64,000 bases of DNA from Microbacterium timonense (GTDB taxonomy: Bacteria > Actinomycetota > Actinomycetes > Actinomycetales > Microbacteriaceae): assembly GCF_900292075.1 (NCBI RefSeq), contig NZ_OLMV01000002.1, positions 310,001 to 374,000 of the forward strand, given 5' to 3'. Shown piece by piece: positions 16,650-25,053 of the stretch. Position 1 is the first letter of the stretch, and the number at the start of each line of letters is the position of its first letter. Made by a program: the position numbers and the translations under genes. The notes beneath the pieces are model-generated. The model was not told the origin of the DNA. It ran no database searches and was given only the letters and a program-made list of their open reading frames with translations.

Positions 16650-18118
16650 ATCCCGCCATCGGCTATCTGGCGATCGCCGCCGTGGCGGTGACGTCGGCGC
16701 TCATCGGCTTCTACGGCCTGCGGGTGTCGCGCACGACGAGCGACTTCTATGTCGCCAGTCGCACGGTGCGCCCGTGGTGGAACGCGTCGGCGATCGGCGG
16801 CGAGTACCTGTCGGCCGCGTCGTTCCTCGGCATCGCCGGCCTGATCCTGCTGACCGGGGCGTCGGGCCTGTGGTTTCCGATCGGCTACACGGCCGGATAC
16901 CTGATGCTGCTGCTGTTCGTCGCGGCACCGCTGCGGCGCTCCGGCGCCTACACCCTTCCCGACTTCACCGAGGCACGGCTGGAGTCCACGTGGGCACGAC
17001 GCGTCACCAGCACGCTGGTGATCATCATCGGCTGGTTCTACATCGTCCCGCAGCTGCAGGGCGCCGCGCTCACCGTGCGGATCACGACGGGGCTGCCTGC
17101 CTGGGCCGGGTCGCTCGCCGTCGCCCTGATCGTCGCGGTCGTCGTGGCGGCCGGCGGCATGCGGTCGATCACGTTCGTGCAGGCGTTCCAGTACTGGCTG
17201 AAGCTCACCGCGCTCGCAATCCCGGTGGTCGCCATCCTGCTCCTCATCGGCGACACCCAGCCCGCCCTGCCTCCGGACGTGGCGTTCCCGGCGACCGCGG
17301 GACCCGGCGATCTCGAGGTCTACCACACGGTGTCGCTCATGGTGGCGCTGCTGCTGGGAACGCTGGGCCTCCCCCACGTGCTGGTGCGGTTCTACACGAA
17401 TCCCGACGGCGTCGCGGCACGGCGGACGACCCTCATCGTCCTCGCGCTGCTGTCGGTGTTCTACCTCTTCCCCACCGCGTTCGGGCTCCTCGGCCGAGCC
17501 TTCGCCCCGGACCTCGCGGGCTCCGGCGACGCCGATGCACTGGTGCTGCTGCTGCCGGGGCGTCTCGTGCCCGGGCCTCTCGGCGAGGTGCTCACGGCGC
17601 TCGTGATCGCCGGGGCCTTCGGCGCCTTCTTGTCGACCTCGTCGGGCCTCGTGGTGTCGCTGGCGGGCGTCATCAGTCAGGACATGCTGGGCGGCAGCGT
17701 GCGCGGGTTCCGCATCGCCGCGGTGCTCTCGTCGTTCGTGCCGCTCGTCGTCTCTCTCGCGACCGAGCCTGCGGGACTCGCGGGCAGCGTCGGGCTCGTC
17801 TTCGCCTTCACGGCCTCCACTCTGTGCCCCGTGCTGCTGCTGGGCATCTGGTGGCGCGGCCTCACCGCCCGCGGTGCGATCGCGGGAATGCTCACGGGCG
17901 CGACGCTGTCGGGCGTCGCGATCCTCGGGGGCGGCATGATCTCCGGGTGGGCGGGCACGCTGCGACCGTTCCTGGAGCAGCCCGCGGCGTGGACGGTTCC
18001 GATCGCGGTGCTCGTCACCGTGCTCGTCTCGCTCGGCGATCGAGGGCGCATCCCCCGCGGCACGGATGCGTTCCTGACACGCCTGCACGTGCCCGAAGCG
18101 CCGGCCACACGGGGCTGA
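16646..18118 (+). CDS. Sodium:solute symporter, second ActP-like paralogue
   Basis: A 490-residue symporter with about 13 spans. It shares the ActP signature segments TTSDFYVASRTV, ASAIGGEYLSAASFLGIAGL, GWFYIVPQLQGAAL and LGLPHVLVRFYTNPDG, but is diverged from the actP product. It is the last gene of a four-gene overlapping operon (kinase, regulator, DUF485-like, symporter). The likely substrate is a short carboxylate such as acetate, propionate or pyruvate. Having two symporters under one two-component system suggests different affinities or substrates. Confidence 0.88.
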   Translation: MNPAIGYLAIAAVAVTSALIGFYGLRVSRTTSDFYVASRTVRPWWNASAIGGEYLSAASFLGIAGLILLTGASGLWFPIGYTAGYLMLLLFVAAPLRRSGAYTLPDFTEARLESTWARRVTSTLVIIIGWFYIVPQLQGAALTVRITTGLPAWAGSLAVALIVAVVVAAGGMRSITFVQAFQYWLKLTALAIPVVAILLLIGDTQPALPPDVAFPATAGPGDLEVYHTVSLMVALLLGTLGLPHVLVRFYTNPDGVAARRTTLIVLALLSVFYLFPTAFGLLGRAFAPDLAGSGDADALVLLLPGRLVPGPLGEVLTALVIAGAFGAFLSTSSGLVVSLAGVISQDMLGGSVRGFRIAAVLSSFVPLVVSLATEPAGLAGSVGLVFAFTASTLCPVLLLGIWWRGLTARGAIAGMLTGATLSGVAILGGGMISGWAGTLRPFLEQPAAWTVPIAVLVTVLVSLGDRGRIPRGTDAFLTRLHVPEAPATRG

Positions 18119-18225
18119 CCAGATCCCCTTCCGGCGCGACCACCGCGTGCGCAGCTTCTCGGCGCGCGGGCGGCGTTTGCGCGGCGGTTCCTCCACAGGC
18201 GCGCGATTCGTCCGGCGATCCGGGG

Positions 18226-18234
18226 TTGTCCACA
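18226..18234 (+). other. Actinobacterial DnaA-box-like sequence
   Basis: TTGTCCACA exactly matches the high-GC DnaA box form. It is single, upstream of a DUF222/HNH gene, with a weaker TCCACAGG at 18191. Too few boxes for an origin. Confidence 0.35.
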
Positions 18235-18299
18235 GAATTGCCTGATGACCTGCTCTTTCGGTCGATTCGAATGTCGGACCCCCTCGGCATCATGGAGGT

Positions 18300-19733
18300 A
18301 TGCCGTTCCCCCTCGCCGACCTTCGCGACATGGCCCGCATGCTCGGCGATGCGTTGCGCGAGCCCCTGGTCGACGAGGCGCAGCGCACCCTCACCGACCA
18401 TGAGCTGGTCGAGACGCTGCGGGTCGTGGAAGAGCTCGGACGGTGGGCGGATGCCGCGCGTCTGGGCCTTGCCGGTGAGGTCGGCCGTCGCAGCGAGCCG
18501 GGTGCCGCGGAGATGACCCTCACGGCCCGGTACGGATGCGACAGCCCCGCCGAGCTGCTCGAACGCGCGGTCGGAGTCTCGAACACGACCGCCCGAGCGC
18601 GGCTGCGGACGGCGCGCGCCGTCACGACGTGCACGAGCCTGACCGGACAGAGTCGGCCCGCGCCGCTCGAACTCGCGCGGCAGGAACTGGCTGCGGGGCG
18701 CCTCAGTCTCGATGCGCTGACGACGATCACCGATGGGCTTCGTCCGCTCCAGCGGCGCTGCAGCGCGGAAGACCTTGCGGCGGCCGAGACCGAGTTGGTG
18801 CAGGCTGCGGTCGGTGTCGCCGGCGATCCCCCGTGCAGCATCTACGAGTTGCGCATCATGGCCCAGACGTGGGCGTTGTACCTCGACCCCGACGGCACCC
18901 TTCCCGACGAGGACGGCGAGCGCAGGCGCACCTTCCGGCTCGGACGCCGACGCGACGACCTCTTCCCGGTCCACGGCATGGTGACAGCGGAGGTCGCGGC
19001 GACCCTTCAGCGGCTGCTCGACGCCCATCTCAACCCGCGCGTCCGGGACCGCGCGCCGCGGTTCGTCGAGATCCACGCGTCCGCCGGACCTGACTCACCC
19101 GACGACGAGCACGACGACGAGCACGTCCACGATCCGCGCACCGCGGATCAGAAGCGCCACGACGCCCTCGCGAGCATCCTCTCGTCCGCGGCGTCTGCCG
19201 CCGAGAGTCCGACGCTGGGGGGCGCCGCCCCGACCCTGGTCGTCACCGTCGCCGATGACCAGCTCGCCCGCGACGACGGTGTGGCATTCATCGACGGACC
19301 AGACGGCGCGGTCCCCGTTTCGGCGTCCTTCGCACGGCACGTCGGCTGCCACGGCACGATTCAGCGCGTGGCACTCAGCGCGAACGGAGCGATCAAGGCG
19401 CTCCGGGTGACCGACCGTGTCTTCTCGCCCTGGCAGCGCCGGGCGATCGCCGCGCGCGACGGGGGCTGCATCATCCCGGGCTGCCGCGTCCGCGCGGCCT
19501 GGTGCGAGATCCACCACGTCACGCCGTGGTCCCGGCGGGGGCCCACCGACGTGGGCAACGGCGTGCTGCTCTGCTGGCACCATCACCGGAGCATCGAGAC
19601 GAGCGGGTGGGAGATCCGCATGGCGGACGGCGTGCCCGAAGTGCGACCGCCGACGTGGCTCGATCCACGACAGCGATGGCGGTCCGCCAACCGAGCGCTT
19701 CACCGCGAGCTGCAGAAGGCGCGGTTGGCCTGA
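18300..19733 (+). CDS. DUF222/HNH endonuclease, 13E12 family
   Basis: A 477-residue protein of the multi-copy actinobacterial 13E12 repeat family. The N-terminal two thirds is the helical DUF222 domain. The C-terminus carries the HNH zinc nuclease: DGGCIIPGC, WCEIHHVTPWSRRGPTD, NGVLLCWHHHRSIE, with both CxxC pairs and the catalytic His. GGAGGT directly precedes the ATG. An acidic DDEHDDEH linker lies near residue 265. Function is unknown; a role in DNA mobility or defence has been suggested for the family. Confidence 0.9.
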   Translation: MPFPLADLRDMARMLGDALREPLVDEAQRTLTDHELVETLRVVEELGRWADAARLGLAGEVGRRSEPGAAEMTLTARYGCDSPAELLERAVGVSNTTARARLRTARAVTTCTSLTGQSRPAPLELARQELAAGRLSLDALTTITDGLRPLQRRCSAEDLAAAETELVQAAVGVAGDPPCSIYELRIMAQTWALYLDPDGTLPDEDGERRRTFRLGRRRDDLFPVHGMVTAEVAATLQRLLDAHLNPRVRDRAPRFVEIHASAGPDSPDDEHDDEHVHDPRTADQKRHDALASILSSAASAAESPTLGGAAPTLVVTVADDQLARDDGVAFIDGPDGAVPVSASFARHVGCHGTIQRVALSANGAIKALRVTDRVFSPWQRRAIAARDGGCIIPGCRVRAAWCEIHHVTPWSRRGPTDVGNGVLLCWHHHRSIETSGWEIRMADGVPEVRPPTWLDPRQRWRSANRALHRELQKARLA

Positions 19734-19798
19734 CCGTTCGCGCAGCGAACCGTCAGGCGGCGGCGGTGACGTCAGGCTCGTTCGATAAGGTGAGAATC

Positions 19799-19855
19799 AT
19801 GTCGAGCCCTGAGGCATCCACTTCGGGGGCTTTCGGTCACCCCGTCAGCCCCTGA
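19799..19855 (+). CDS. Putative 18-residue leader peptide upstream of exporter
   Basis: ATG 19799 opens an 18-codon ORF (MSSPEASTSGAFGHPVSP) ending at TGA 19855. TAAGGT (19786-19791) is seven bases upstream, so translation would be leaderless. Chloramphenicol-exporter genes of this family can be controlled by ribosome stalling on such upstream ORFs; this one is not a known peptide and is inferred from position only. Confidence 0.4.
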   Translation: MSSPEASTSGAFGHPVSP

Positions 19856-19889
19856 CCCGCTGAGCATCCCCACCGATTCCTGCCGTCGT

Positions 19890-19967
19890 GCGCGGGAGTC
19901 GCGAGCGCGCGCTCCGCGCTGACCGTGGTGACGAGACGTTCGTTGTTCGTTCTCTCTCGCCTCGGAG
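19890..19967 (+). promoter_or_regulatory. Possible translational attenuator
   Basis: GCGCGGGAG (19890-19898) can pair with CTCCGCGC (19912-19919, one bulge). Alternatively CTCCG (19912-19916) can pair with the exporter ribosome site CGGAG (19963-19967). The two pairings exclude each other. The second helix is only five pairs, so support is weak. Confidence 0.3.
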
Positions 19968-19973
19968 TCTTCG

Positions 19974-21227
19974 ATGCCTTTCGCTCTCTATCTGCTCGCC
20001 CTGGCGGTCTTCGCCATGGGCACCTCGGAATTCATGCTCGCTGGACTGGTGGCCAATATCGCCATCAGCCTCGACGTCCCGGTAGGAACCGCCGGCCTGC
20101 TGACATCAGCCTTCGCCGTCGGCATGGTCATCGGCGCGCCCACCATGGCTGCCTTGACACGCCGGCTGCCGCCCCACGGCACGCTTCTCGGGTGCCTCGT
20201 CCTCTTCGCCCTCGCGCATGTGATCGGTGCGATCACGGCCGACTTCGCCGTGCTCTTCTCAACCCGCCTTGTCGCGGCCTTCGCCAACGCGGGATTCCTG
20301 GCCGTCGCACTGAGCGTCGCGACCAGGCTCGTGGGGGCCGACGGGAAGGGGCGTGCTGTCGCGGTGCTCCTCTCCGGCACAACGGTCGCCACGGTCGTCG
20401 GCGTCCCCGCCGGCGCTCTCCTCGGAACCGCGCTCGGATGGCAGTCGACCTTCTGGGCGATCGCGAGCCTCAGCAGTGCTGCCGCCGTGGGTATCGCCAC
20501 CGGCATTCCTGCCGATCGACGTTCCGGACTCGCGCCCGACCGCCCTGTGGGCTCACCGTCGCTGGGGACGGAGATCCGCCTGCTCGCCTCCCCCCGCCTC
20601 TTTCTACCGATGGCGCTGGCTGCATTGATCAACGCGGGCACGTTCGCCGTGCTGACGTTCCTTGCGCCGCTCGTGACCGGCGTCGCCGGCCTGAGTGAAT
20701 GGTGGCTGCCGCCGGCGCTGGTGCTCTTCGGCATCGGGTCCTTCATCGGCGTCACCGTCGCGGGACACCTGTCCGACCGCAGACCTCGAGCCGTCATCAC
20801 GGTGGGCGGCGTCCTGCTCCTGCTCGGTTGGATCGCCATGGCGGCATCTGCGAGCCAGCCCGTGGTGCTGCTCGCCCTGGTCCCTCTCCAAGGCATCCTG
20901 AGCTTCGCCGTGGGCAGCACCTTGATCACACGCATGCTCTACGCGGCGACGGAGGGCCCCACGATGGGCGGGTCGTACGCCACGGCCGCGCTCAACCTAG
21001 GAGCGGCCGCAGGACCTCTCCTCGGGGCGGCAACCCTGACCACGACGCTCGGCGACGTCGGGCCGGTGTGGGTCGCCGCTTTCGCCACAGCCGTGGCCCT
21101 GTCACTGGCATTGCCGCTTCTTCGAGTCATCGCCCCCGGAGAAGTACGGTCACACCCCGCCGCCGCCTCCACCTCCACCGCCACCGCCGGCGGAGCCGCC
21201 GCCCGACGACCCGCCGGAGGACGATGA
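19974..21227 (+). CDS. Cmx/Cml-type chloramphenicol efflux MFS transporter
   Basis: A 417-residue, 12-span drug:proton antiporter. The N-terminus LAVFAMGTSEFMLAGLV and AGLLTSAFAVGMVIGAP are hallmarks of the actinobacterial Cmx/CmlR chloramphenicol exporters; FANAGFLAVALSVATRLV and LLSGTTVATVVGVPAGALLG follow in the family order. The last about 25 residues (Ala/Ser/Thr/Arg-rich) are encoded antisense to the Gly-rich tail of the convergent DUF2207 gene and look like read-through rather than family sequence. Chloramphenicol as substrate is inferred from family similarity. GGAG lies seven bases before ATG. Confidence 0.85.
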   Translation: MPFALYLLALAVFAMGTSEFMLAGLVANIAISLDVPVGTAGLLTSAFAVGMVIGAPTMAALTRRLPPHGTLLGCLVLFALAHVIGAITADFAVLFSTRLVAAFANAGFLAVALSVATRLVGADGKGRAVAVLLSGTTVATVVGVPAGALLGTALGWQSTFWAIASLSSAAAVGIATGIPADRRSGLAPDRPVGSPSLGTEIRLLASPRLFLPMALAALINAGTFAVLTFLAPLVTGVAGLSEWWLPPALVLFGIGSFIGVTVAGHLSDRRPRAVITVGGVLLLLGWIAMAASASQPVVLLALVPLQGILSFAVGSTLITRMLYAATEGPTMGGSYATAALNLGAAAGPLLGAATLTTTLGDVGPVWVAAFATAVALSLALPLLRVIAPGEVRSHPAAASTSTATAGGAAARRPAGGR

Positions 21228-22949
21228 CGATGACGCAGAGGCCGAGAGGTGGGAGATGCCCGAAGAGAAGGCACCCGCGTTGAAGCCGCTCGAACCGAGG
21301 TACCACGCGGGCGCGTTGCCTTCGCCGTACAGCACGGCCAGCTCATTCGCCCACTGCTTCTCCTGTCCGAAGACGACCGCGTACGGCAGCAGCTTCTCGT
21401 ACAGCTTCAGCTTCACCCGCGGGTCGGTGACATCGACGGGCACGCGCTCGGCTCCCTGCGGAGACTGGAGCATGCGGATGCGGTCGGCCTCGGCCCACTC
21501 GATGAATTGCTTCAGGCCCAGCAGATGGTCACGCACCTCGGTCCCCTCGGCGGTGAGCGGCTTGCGCGCCACCATCCCGGCGACGACGATCACGACGAGG
21601 ACGGCGGCGATGATGAGCAGGATCGGCACCAGCGGTGTGACGAAGGCCGACAGGGCCGCGATGCCGAACAGCACGACCAGCACGGCGGCGAGGACCGCGA
21701 TCACGACCGGCCACGCGCGCGGTCCGATTGGCACCGGGCGGCGAAGCCCGCGCGTGACGAGCTCCGAGGTCGCAGCCTTCAGCACCTTCTGCGCGGTGGA
21801 CGAGAACCTCGTGTCGGTGCGCCCGAACTCGAACTCCTCGCCGGGCCTCCCCGTCGGGAAGAGCCCGGGAAGCAGCATCCGGCCGTCGCCGTCCGCTCGC
21901 GACGGGTCGACGAGCACGGCCTTCAGTCGCGTTCCCCCGAACCATCTCGCCGCACCCTCCTCGATCCGGATGCTGCCGACGACGGCCTGCTCCAACACCT
22001 CGGCGGGGATGGCCTTCGTCGTGTACCCGAGCAGCACCGCGCTCTCGAGGGCGTCGACCTGCCGCGGCGGCGTGTACTCGGCGATGATCACGGGACGACC
22101 AGGAGCATCGCGCAGGTGCCGGGCGCGCGTCATCCCGGCGAGCACCAGAGCGCCGCCGAGACCGAGCAGCGCGACCCCGCCCTGCAGCCAGCCCCAGGGC
22201 GACGACAGATATCCCGGGTCGAACTCGGTGAAGGTGTCGGGCGCGAACCCGATCGCGATCGTCATCGTCTGGTACGGCGCGACGTTCTCGGCTGACGCTT
22301 GCACGGCGCCGTCGACATCGGTGATCGGGCACGTCTGCGTGGAGCCCTGTGCACCGACGTAGCAGGCCTGCTGGCCCGTGCGCGCGGCATCCAGCTCCGC
22401 CGGCATCGTGACCCTGGCCGTGATCCGCCCGAACGGCTGCGCCCAGTCGGTGCCGTTGACATCCCAGTAGAACTCGTCGGAGTCGGTGTCGGCGAAGAAC
22501 CTCGCGACGTTGTCGAGCGTGTAGGTGAAGACGTAGGTCTGACGCCCGTGCACGAACTCGTCGGCGCGCGAGGTCACCGCGTACACGCCGTCGTCCGATT
22601 CGGTCTCGGCCGGCCGCGGCGAACCGTTCTCGTCGGTGATCGAGACGAGCCGAGGGTGCAGCGGCGCGCCCTGATAGGAGTCCGGGATCAGCCGGCGCAT
22701 CCCGTGGTTCTGATCGTGCTCGGGAAAGAGTGCGACGAAGGTCTCCACGACCGTCAGCGTGCTGGTCCCGTCATCCGCACGGCCGAGCTGGTACTCGACG
22801 TCCAGGCTCTCGAACGAGAAATCGTCCACATCGGCGCGGGCCGAGCCCGGCGTCCAGATGGCCAGCAGAACTCCGATGAGAGCGGCGAGCGCGAGCGAGG
22901 CGATTCTTCCCCGGCGCACGCCCACAGCCACGGTTCCGCAACTCCCCAT
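21150..22949 (-). CDS. DUF2207 family membrane protein
   Basis: A 599-residue exported membrane protein of unknown function. It has a signal peptide (RIASLALAALIGVLLAIW, then SARA), an extracellular beta-rich DUF2207 domain (FSFESLDVEYQLGRADDGTSTL onward, with a likely disulphide pair near residues 195-205), a membrane segment near 235, a cytosolic region, a hydrophobic hairpin about 415-470, and a Ser then Gly-rich tail ending in 11 consecutive Gly. Its last 78 bases overlap the convergent exporter gene. Confidence 0.85.
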   Translation of the reverse strand: MGSCGTVAVGVRRGRIASLALAALIGVLLAIWTPGSARADVDDFSFESLDVEYQLGRADDGTSTLTVVETFVALFPEHDQNHGMRRLIPDSYQGAPLHPRLVSITDENGSPRPAETESDDGVYAVTSRADEFVHGRQTYVFTYTLDNVARFFADTDSDEFYWDVNGTDWAQPFGRITARVTMPAELDAARTGQQACYVGAQGSTQTCPITDVDGAVQASAENVAPYQTMTIAIGFAPDTFTEFDPGYLSSPWGWLQGGVALLGLGGALVLAGMTRARHLRDAPGRPVIIAEYTPPRQVDALESAVLLGYTTKAIPAEVLEQAVVGSIRIEEGAARWFGGTRLKAVLVDPSRADGDGRMLLPGLFPTGRPGEEFEFGRTDTRFSSTAQKVLKAATSELVTRGLRRPVPIGPRAWPVVIAVLAAVLVVLFGIAALSAFVTPLVPILLIIAAVLVVIVVAGMVARKPLTAEGTEVRDHLLGLKQFIEWAEADRIRMLQSPQGAERVPVDVTDPRVKLKLYEKLLPYAVVFGQEKQWANELAVLYGEGNAPAWYLGSSGFNAGAFSSGISHLSASASSSSSSGGSSGGGSAGGGGGGGGGGGV

Positions 22950-22978
22950 GGGGCCAGCCTAGGGTCCGCGGCCTGCCC

Positions 22979-22984
22979 TAATCT
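22979..22984 (+). promoter_or_regulatory. -10 element of leaderless marR-type gene
   Basis: TAATCT ends seven bases before the ATG at 22992, so the start codon is close to the expected transcription start. No ribosome site is visible. Confidence 0.5.
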
Positions 22985-22991
22985 TGACGGT

Positions 22992-23432
22992 ATGACCGAC
23001 CGCCGCCTTGCCATCGACGCGTGGGAGAGCCTCTTCCGCGCGCAGCACGAGGTGTTCGGCGACATCAACGACGACTTCGACGACGACACGCTGAGCCAGG
23101 CGGAGTACGACGTGCTGCTGACGGTCACGCGCGGGCCCGACATGACGGCGCGACTGCGCGACGTCACCGCCAACATGCTCATCAGCCAGCCCAGCGTGTC
23201 TCGCCTGGTCGATCGCATGGTCGTCCGCGGACTCCTCACCAAGTGCCCCGATCCCGACGACGGGCGGGGGGCGCTCGTGCGCGCGACGGATGCCGGAGCA
23301 TCCGTGTTCCGCCGTATCGCCAGCGCCCACGGCAAGGCGATCGCCGAGCGCATGTCGCTGCTGTCCGACGAGGAGCTCTCGCAGCTGCGCGACCTGACCG
23401 CGAAGCTGCGCAAGAAGCAGCCCAGCTGCTGA
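22992..23432 (+). CDS. MarR family transcriptional regulator
   Basis: A 146-residue winged-helix regulator. The recognition region reads ANMLISQPSVSRLVDRMVVRGLLTK and the wing CPDPDDGRGALVRATDAG, both typical of MarR. I start at ATG 22992 because the upstream extension of the frame lies antisense to the DUF2207 gene and a leaderless promoter precedes it. Target genes are not obvious; it converges on the ABC-2 permease gene. Confidence 0.9.
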   Translation: MTDRRLAIDAWESLFRAQHEVFGDINDDFDDDTLSQAEYDVLLTVTRGPDMTARLRDVTANMLISQPSVSRLVDRMVVRGLLTKCPDPDDGRGALVRATDAGASVFRRIASAHGKAIAERMSLLSDEELSQLRDLTAKLRKKQPSC

Positions 23433-23445
23433 GCTCAGTCCGCGG

Positions 23446-24180
23446 TCACGGAGTGCGTCGCCGCAGCGTGAGCGACGCCAGGATGAGCGCTGCGAGCGCG
23501 AACGCCACGACGACGATGAGAGGCCCGAACACGTCCCCCCCCTCGTCCCCCGCCGTCACCGCGTTGATCGTGTCGATGGCGTAGCTCAGCGGCAGCACCT
23601 TGGAGATCTGGTACAGCGCGTTCGGCATGTCATCGCGCGGCATGAACAGCCCACCGAGGATGATCTGCGGGAAGACGATCAGCGGCATGAACTGCACCGC
23701 CTGGAACTCGGTGCGGGCGAACGCGCTGGCCAACAGCCCCAGCGCCGTGCCGAGGATCGCGTCGACGACGGCCACCAGCCCCAGCTGCCACAGAGGCCCG
23801 TCCACCTCGAGTCCGCAGACCCACACCGCGAACGTCACGGTGATGATCGCCTGCAGCGTCGCCATCAAGCCGAAGGCCAGACCGTACCCGAGGATGAAGT
23901 CGGCCTTGGCGATCGGCGTGGTCATCAGCCGCTCGAGCGTTCCCGACCGCCGCTCGCGCAGCGTGGTGATCGACGTGATCAGGAACATCACGATGAACGG
24001 GAAGAGCCCGAGGATCGGGCCCCCGAACTGGTCGAACACGCCCTCCTGATCGCTGAACAGCCACGCGAACAGGCCGACCAGCAGGCTCGGCGCGACGAGC
24101 ATGAGGGCGATCGAGCGCGGGTCGTGGCTCAGCTGCCGCAGCACTCGGCCGGCCGTCGCGAAGGTGCGCACGCCGTTCAT
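23446..24180 (-). CDS. ABC-2 type exporter permease
   Basis: A 244-residue integral membrane subunit with six hydrophobic segments and the ABC-2 loop LRERRSGTLERLMTTPIAKADFILGYGLAFG. It pairs with the overlapping ATPase gene (ATGA overlap at 24177-24180). With only six spans it would work as a homodimer. Probably exports a drug or lipid; the substrate is unknown. Confidence 0.9.
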   Translation of the reverse strand: MNGVRTFATAGRVLRQLSHDPRSIALMLVAPSLLVGLFAWLFSDQEGVFDQFGGPILGLFPFIVMFLITSITTLRERRSGTLERLMTTPIAKADFILGYGLAFGLMATLQAIITVTFAVWVCGLEVDGPLWQLGLVAVVDAILGTALGLLASAFARTEFQAVQFMPLIVFPQIILGGLFMPRDDMPNALYQISKVLPLSYAIDTINAVTAGDEGGDVFGPLIVVVAFALAALILASLTLRRRTP

Positions 24181-25010
24181 GAGCCGCTCGCCTCCTCGCG
24201 GGCCTCCCGACGGGTCAGCGGGTGCGAGGCACCGTCGGCACTTGCCTCCTCCGGCGATCCGGCCGCAGCACCCGGCCCGTCAGCGGGTCCACGGGCGTCC
24301 CGTTCGATGAGCGCCAGGAACGCGGCATCCGGGTCGGTGGTGCCGGTGTCGGCCAGCAGGCCGTCGGGCGTGGTGTCGGCGATGATGCGGCCCGCGCGCA
24401 TGAGGATGAGGCGGTCGCAGCGCAGTGCCTCGTCCATGACATGGCTCGACACGATCAGCGTCGCGCCGGTCTGCGCGAGCCCGCGGAACACATCCCACAG
24501 TTCGGCGCGGAGCACCGGGTCGAGGCCGACGGTCGGTTCGTCCAGGACGATGAGCTCGGGCGTTCCCAGCATCGCGACCGCCAGCGACACGCGGGTCTCC
24601 TGTCCGCCGCTGAGCGAGTCGATGGTCTGGTCGCGCTGGTCGGCCAGTCCCACCTGGGCGATGACCCGGTCGACGTCCGCCCGGGCCGCCCCGACCAGGC
24701 GGGCGAAGTAGCGCACATTCTGCTGGATCGTGAGGTCGCCGTAAACCGACGCCGCCTGCGTGTCGTAGGCGACGCGGTGCCGGAGCCCGCGTGATCCCGC
24801 CGGCTCTCCCAGCACGGTCACGGTGCCGCCGGCGACCTTCTGCACGCCGACGATCGAACGCATGAGCGTGGTCTTGCCGCAGCCGGAGGGTCCGAGAAGC
24901 CCGGTGATCTGCCCGCGCGGGATGTCGAGATCGAGGTGCCGGAACACCTCGGTCTTTCCGCGCCGCACGTGGAGACCGCGCACGTGGACGGCGCCCGGCG
25001 AGTTATTCAT
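24177..25010 (-). CDS. ABC exporter ATP-binding protein
   Basis: A 277-residue ATPase: Walker A GPSGCGKTT, signature LSGGQETRVSLA, Walker B LIVLDEPTVGLDP, H-loop SSHVMDEA. The C-terminal 45 residues are hydrophilic and acidic/basic-rich. I choose ATG 25010 (MNNSPGAVHVRGL), which lies inside an 18-bp palindrome; the longer frame is implausible. Second gene of the tetR-ATPase-permease run on the minus strand, 43 bases after the TetR stop. Confidence 0.92.
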   Translation of the reverse strand: MNNSPGAVHVRGLHVRRGKTEVFRHLDLDIPRGQITGLLGPSGCGKTTLMRSIVGVQKVAGGTVTVLGEPAGSRGLRHRVAYDTQAASVYGDLTIQQNVRYFARLVGAARADVDRVIAQVGLADQRDQTIDSLSGGQETRVSLAVAMLGTPELIVLDEPTVGLDPVLRAELWDVFRGLAQTGATLIVSSHVMDEALRCDRLILMRAGRIIADTTPDGLLADTGTTDPDAAFLALIERDARGPADGPGAAAGSPEEASADGASHPLTRREAREEASGS

Positions 25011-25022
25011 CACGTGATGAAT
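25005..25022. promoter_or_regulatory. 18-bp perfect palindrome, TetR-type operator
   Basis: ATTCATCACGTGATGAAT is perfectly symmetric and covers the ATPase start codon (minus strand 25010-25008). A -10-like CACAAT lies just upstream on the minus strand. A bound repressor would block initiation of the ABC genes. The adjacent TetR protein is the obvious ligand. Confidence 0.7.
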
Positions 25023-25053
25023 TGTGCACCCGGACGTCACCGGCGTCAAGAGG

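Noticed and set aside
18191-18234. Replication origin
   Set aside because: One good DnaA box and one weak one, no AT-rich region and no dnaA/dnaN/gyrB nearby.
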